64,000 nt of DNA from Billgrantia campisalis. Lineage in GTDB: Bacteria > Pseudomonadota > Gammaproteobacteria > Pseudomonadales > Halomonadaceae. The notes beneath the pieces were generated by a model. That model was not told the DNA's origin and did not search any database. It worked only from the letters and a program-made list of their open reading frames with translations. Both the position numbers and the translations under genes were made by a program. Below are positions 60,749 to 64,000 of this stretch, piece by piece. How positions within the stretch are numbered: the stretch's first letter is position 1; each line of letters opens with the position of its first letter. The stretch covers positions 1 through 64,000 of the forward strand of contig NZ_JABFUC010000008.1 of the NCBI RefSeq assembly GCF_022341425.1, in the 5' to 3' direction.

Positions 60749-61722
60749 GCCGAGAGGCCACCCGCCCGGCCCCGCGTGGCGCGCACACTCAGCGTTCGCG
60801 CTCCGGCAGCCGCCTGCGCGCCTGGGGACGCCACCATCGGGCCATGTGCCTCGACAGCGCCCGCCGGCTGATCCGCTTCCCCGTCGGCAGCCTGTTGACC
60901 ATGCTGGCCATCGCCATCGCCCTGGTGTTGCCGGCCGCCCTCTGGCTGGCCCTGGACAGCGCCCGGCTACTGGACGCCGAGCTGGGCGAGAGCGCCACCC
61001 TGACCGCCTACCTGGAGCCCCACGTCGGCGATGCCCAGGCCACGCGCATCGAGGAGGCCATCGCCGCCCAGCAGGCGGTGGCGCGAACCCGGCTGATCAC
61101 CGCCGCCGAGGGCATGGCCGAGTTCCAGCAGGCGCTGGGCCTGGCCGATGCCCTGGGGCGGCTCGATGACAACCCGCTGCCGGCCAGCGTGGTGGTGATG
61201 CCCCTCGACCCGGCCCCCGAGGCGGTGCGCGAGCTGGCCGGCGAGCTCGAGGGGCTGGCCGGCGTCGAGGAGGTTCGCCTCGACCTGGCCTGGCTCGAGC
61301 GGCTGCGCCATCTGGCCGAGCTGGGCCATCGCGTGGCCCTGGCGCTGGGCGTGCTGTTCGGCCTGGGGGTGCTGCTGGTGGTGGGCAATACCATTCGCCT
61401 GGCGGTGGAGAGCCGCCGCCAGGAGATCGAGGTGGTGATGCTGATTGGCGCCACCCACGCCTTCGTGCGGCGCCCCTTCCTCTACAGCGGCGCCTGGTAT
61501 GGCCTGGGCGGCGGCCTGTTCGCCTGGGGGCTGCTCGCCCTGGGCAGCGAGTGGCTGGCAGCGCCGGTCAGCGCCCTGGGGGCAAGCTACGGTGCCGCCT
61601 ACCAGCTGCCCCGGCTGGGCGGCGAGGGCTCGGCAATCCTGCTGTTGTGCAGTACACTGTTAGGCTGGCTGGGCGCCTGGATCGCCGTGAGCCGGCACCT
61701 CTCACAGGTGCGGCCCCGGTAG
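60745..61722 (+). CDS. ftsX: cell division protein FtsX
   Basis: 325 aa with a basic cytoplasmic N-terminus, four membrane helices and a periplasmic loop of about 120 residues after TM1 that binds EnvC-type partners. The C-terminal half has the FtsX permease motif (E-S-R-R-Q-E-I-E-V-V-M-L-I-G-A-T). Overlaps ftsE by 4 nt. Confidence 0.95.
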   Translation: MSREATRPAPRGAHTQRSRSGSRLRAWGRHHRAMCLDSARRLIRFPVGSLLTMLAIAIALVLPAALWLALDSARLLDAELGESATLTAYLEPHVGDAQATRIEEAIAAQQAVARTRLITAAEGMAEFQQALGLADALGRLDDNPLPASVVVMPLDPAPEAVRELAGELEGLAGVEEVRLDLAWLERLRHLAELGHRVALALGVLFGLGVLLVVGNTIRLAVESRRQEIEVVMLIGATHAFVRRPFLYSGAWYGLGGGLFAWGLLALGSEWLAAPVSALGASYGAAYQLPRLGGEGSAILLLCSTLLGWLGAWIAVSRHLSQVRPR

Positions 61723-61823
61723 CGTGCCACGCTGCGGTCGCAGCGGTTGGTCTGGATTCGGGAGGCAAGGCTCGGGCGCGATAGCGCGTTACCGTCGAGT
61801 CTGCCAGGCTCGTCAGTCGACAC

Positions 61824-61851
61824 GGAACAATCTTCGTCAGTTGCCGTCAAA
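61824..61851 (+). promoter_or_regulatory. candidate sigma-E (RpoE) promoter of rpoH
   Basis: GGAACAA (61824-61830), a 16-bp spacer, and TCAAA (61847-61851) fit the RpoE consensus GGAACTT-N16-TCAAA. The predicted start lies about 45 nt before the rpoH ATG. E. coli rpoH has a sigma-E promoter (P3). Confidence 0.65.
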
Positions 61852-61904
61852 GGCGGCGACACCGAATACCATGCATGTACGGTCCAAAGGGAGACACCCT
61901 GCAC

Positions 61905-62771
61905 ATGAGCACCAGTCTTCTGCCGGTGGGTCAACTATCCCCAGGGCATGACCTGAACGGGTATATCCAGGCGGTCAACACCATTCCGATGTTGACCGCC
62001 GAGGAAGAGCGCGAGCTGGCCTTTCGTCTGCACGACGAGGGCGACCTGGAGGCGGCGCGCCGCCTGGTGCTGTCGCATCTGCGCTTCGTCGTGCACATCG
62101 CGCGCAGCTACTCCGGCTACGGGCTTCCCCAGGCCGACCTCATCCAGGAAGGCAACGTGGGCCTGATGAAGGCCGTCAAGCGCTTCGACCCGAATCAGGG
62201 CGTACGCCTGGTCTCCTTCGCCGTGCACTGGATCAAGGCCGAGATCCACGAGTTCGTGCTGCGCAACTGGCGCATCGTCAAGATCGCCACCACCAAGGCC
62301 CAGCGCAAGCTGTTCTTCAACCTGCGCAGCGCCAAGAAGCGCCTGGCCTGGCTCAACAACGACGAGGTCGACGCCATTGCCAAGGACCTCGACGTCAAGC
62401 CGGAAGTGGTGCGCGAGATGGAGGGGCGGCTGTCGGCCCACGATGCCGGCTTCGACGCCTCGCCCGGCGACGACGAGGAGTCGGCCTACCAGGCGCCGGT
62501 CCACTTCCTGGACGACGCCGAGGCGGATCCGGCCTCGCAGCTGGAGGACAGCGACTGGGAAAATGACGCCAGTCGCCGGCTGCAGACGGCGCTGGCGGCC
62601 CTGGACGAGCGCTCCCGCGACATCCTGCAGCAGCGCTGGCTGGGGGAGAACAAGGCGACCCTGCATGAGCTGGCCGACGTCTACGGCGTCTCCGCCGAGC
62701 GCATCCGCCAGCTCGAGAAGAACGCCATGAAGAAGATCAAGCAGCAGCTGGGCGATACCCTGGCGGCATAA
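61905..62771 (+). CDS. rpoH: heat-shock sigma factor RpoH (sigma-32)
   Basis: 288 aa. Region 2 ([32 protein letters not shown]), the RpoH box Q-R-K-L-F-F-N-L-R specific to sigma-32, and region 4 with [12 protein letters not shown]. Directs chaperone and protease genes. Start at 61905 with AAGGGAG. Follows ftsYEX as in E. coli. Confidence 0.97.
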   Translation: MSTSLLPVGQLSPGHDLNGYIQAVNTIPMLTAEEERELAFRLHDEGDLEAARRLVLSHLRFVVHIARSYSGYGLPQADLIQEGNVGLMKAVKRFDPNQGVRLVSFAVHWIKAEIHEFVLRNWRIVKIATTKAQRKLFFNLRSAKKRLAWLNNDEVDAIAKDLDVKPEVVREMEGRLSAHDAGFDASPGDDEESAYQAPVHFLDDAEADPASQLEDSDWENDASRRLQTALAALDERSRDILQQRWLGENKATLHELADVYGVSAERIRQLEKNAMKKIKQQLGDTLAA

Positions 62772-62792
62772 GCCAACGGTACCGCTGCACAG

Positions 62793-62829
62793 CGACGAAG
62801 CCTCGGCCACGGCCGAGGCTTCGTCGTTT
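62793..62829. terminator. terminator between rpoH and slmA
   Basis: Fifteen-bp perfect stem (62793-62807 with 62812-62826) with a four-base loop and TTT on the + strand, between convergent genes. Confidence 0.9.
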
Positions 62830-62843
62830 CGGCGGCTGGACGG

Positions 62844-63455
62844 CTAGGCCGGCTGCGACGCCTCGCGCAGCAGCTGGGCGGAGAGCAGCGCCCACTGGTC
62901 CTCCCAGTGCTCGGTGGGGCGGCGCTGGAAGTCGCTGCGCACGTACTGGCTGATGCGCCCCTCGGCGTGGGCCAGCAGCAGATTGGCCGCGGCGGAGACC
63001 GGTAAGCTGGGGCGGCGTCCCTCGCGTAGCTCGGCTTCCCGCAGGACCTGCTTGAGCTGGGTCTCCAGGCGCTCGAACAGCTGGTGGATGCGCAGCCGCA
63101 GCCGCGCCGTCTCGCCGGTGAGCACGCCGCCGTCGAGCAGCCGCGAGAGCCCCGGATTCTTCTCGGCGAAGGCAAGCAGCAGGGTGAGGATCTGGCCGCA
63201 GCGCGGCAGCGCCTCGGGGACCTCCTCGAGGATCCGGGTGATGCGCTCGAACAGCGTCTCCTCGATGAAGCCGATCAGCCCTTCGAACATCCGCGCCTTG
63301 CTGGGGAAGTGGCGATAGAGCGCCGCCTCGGAAACACCCACTTGCCGGGCCAGGGCGGCGATGGTGATGCGTTTTCCACTGTCTTCCTCCAGCATCAGGG
63401 CGAGCGCCTGCAGGATCTGCTCGCGCCGGCTGGGTGGGGGAGTTGCCTGCGTCAT
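62844..63455 (-). CDS. slmA: nucleoid occlusion factor SlmA (TetR family)
   Basis: 203 aa. Helix-turn-helix with [32 protein letters not shown], and F-I-E-E-T-L-F, which match SlmA rather than ligand-type TetR repressors. SlmA binds palindromes on DNA and breaks FtsZ polymers over the nucleoid. Downstream of argB, the order seen in Pseudomonas. Confidence 0.93.
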   Translation of the reverse strand: MTQATPPPSRREQILQALALMLEEDSGKRITIAALARQVGVSEAALYRHFPSKARMFEGLIGFIEETLFERITRILEEVPEALPRCGQILTLLLAFAEKNPGLSRLLDGGVLTGETARLRLRIHQLFERLETQLKQVLREAELREGRRPSLPVSAAANLLLAHAEGRISQYVRSDFQRRPTEHWEDQWALLSAQLLREASQPA

Positions 63456-63526
63456 GTTGGTCGGTTCTTTTTGGTTATCGAATGGCGATGGTGGCTTTCC
63501 CTGCGCCGATACTCGACGCAGGGAGG

Positions 63527-64000
<474 letters not shown>

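Overview
The window is GC-rich chromosomal DNA from a halophilic gammaproteobacterium, most likely Halomonas or another Halomonadaceae. This rests on gene content and order (xerD-dsbC-hom-thrC-recJ-prfB-lysS, rsmD-ftsY-ftsE-ftsX-rpoH, slmA next to argB, yfjD/ypjD divergent from ffh), very acidic proteins, a polyhydroxyalkanoate-type acetoacetyl-CoA reductase, and a style of intergenic repeats. No similarity search was run; identifications come from motifs and synteny.

Layout. 1-600: end of an rrn operon (5S rRNA, tandem terminators) and a small lipoprotein. 600-12450: ordinary single genes and short operons (Tim44-like protein, isochorismatase-fold hydrolase, YaaA, aldo/keto reductase, DnaQ-like exonuclease, quinone reductase, LOG protein, DUF501, YbaK, thioesterase, membrane protein, PatB-type C-S lyase, CnoX/YbbN). 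12630-15190: a three-gene vWA / protein kinase / PP2C phosphatase operon resembling the TerY-P phosphorylation triad. 15200-18680: an accessory segment against the 3' end of tRNA-fMet, with two unknown genes, an IS3 transposase remnant, a frameshifted SNF2-helicase remnant, a RES/Xre-type toxin-antitoxin pair, repeats, and three terminators separated by duplicated tRNA 3' ends. 18950-34000: phaB, a 927-aa DUF349 protein, minCDE (with a MITE-like insertion between minC and minD), exonuclease I, a pitrilysin-like protease coupled to a degenerate SRAP protein, a TetR/PlsC pair, and the CorC-YpjD pair. 34300-45800: ffh, the rpsP-rimM-trmD-rplS ribosome operon, xerD, dsbC, hom, thrC, recJ and a YitT-like membrane protein. 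45800-49440: a copper-response operon (MerR regulator, CopA ATPase, 24-aa membrane peptide) with its operator. 49670-57900: fadL, prfB with its programmed frameshift, lysS, an MFS exporter, bolA, a holD-like gene, rimI and a ZapB-like protein. 58040-64000: rsmD, ftsY, ftsEX, rpoH, slmA and the 3' part of argB.

Most notable non-coding signal. Three intergenic loci (41380-41474; the pair 42961-43030 and 43064-43159; 53894-53988) hold four copies of one element built from two adjacent hairpins. All eight hairpins have an ANGGAN hexaloop closed by C:G, while stem sequences change with pairing kept. The ARGGAU form in a C:G-closed hexaloop is the high-affinity CsrA/RsmA consensus. The copies could be a dispersed CsrA-binding RNA element or a REP/BIME-like DNA repeat. 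Other points worth attention are the kinase/phosphatase/vWA triad beside the tRNA-linked segment, an SRAP protein with all four catalytic residues replaced, two MITE-like elements with IS5-type YTAR target duplications, heptanucleotide arrays at gene 3' ends, and a likely sigma-E promoter upstream of rpoH.
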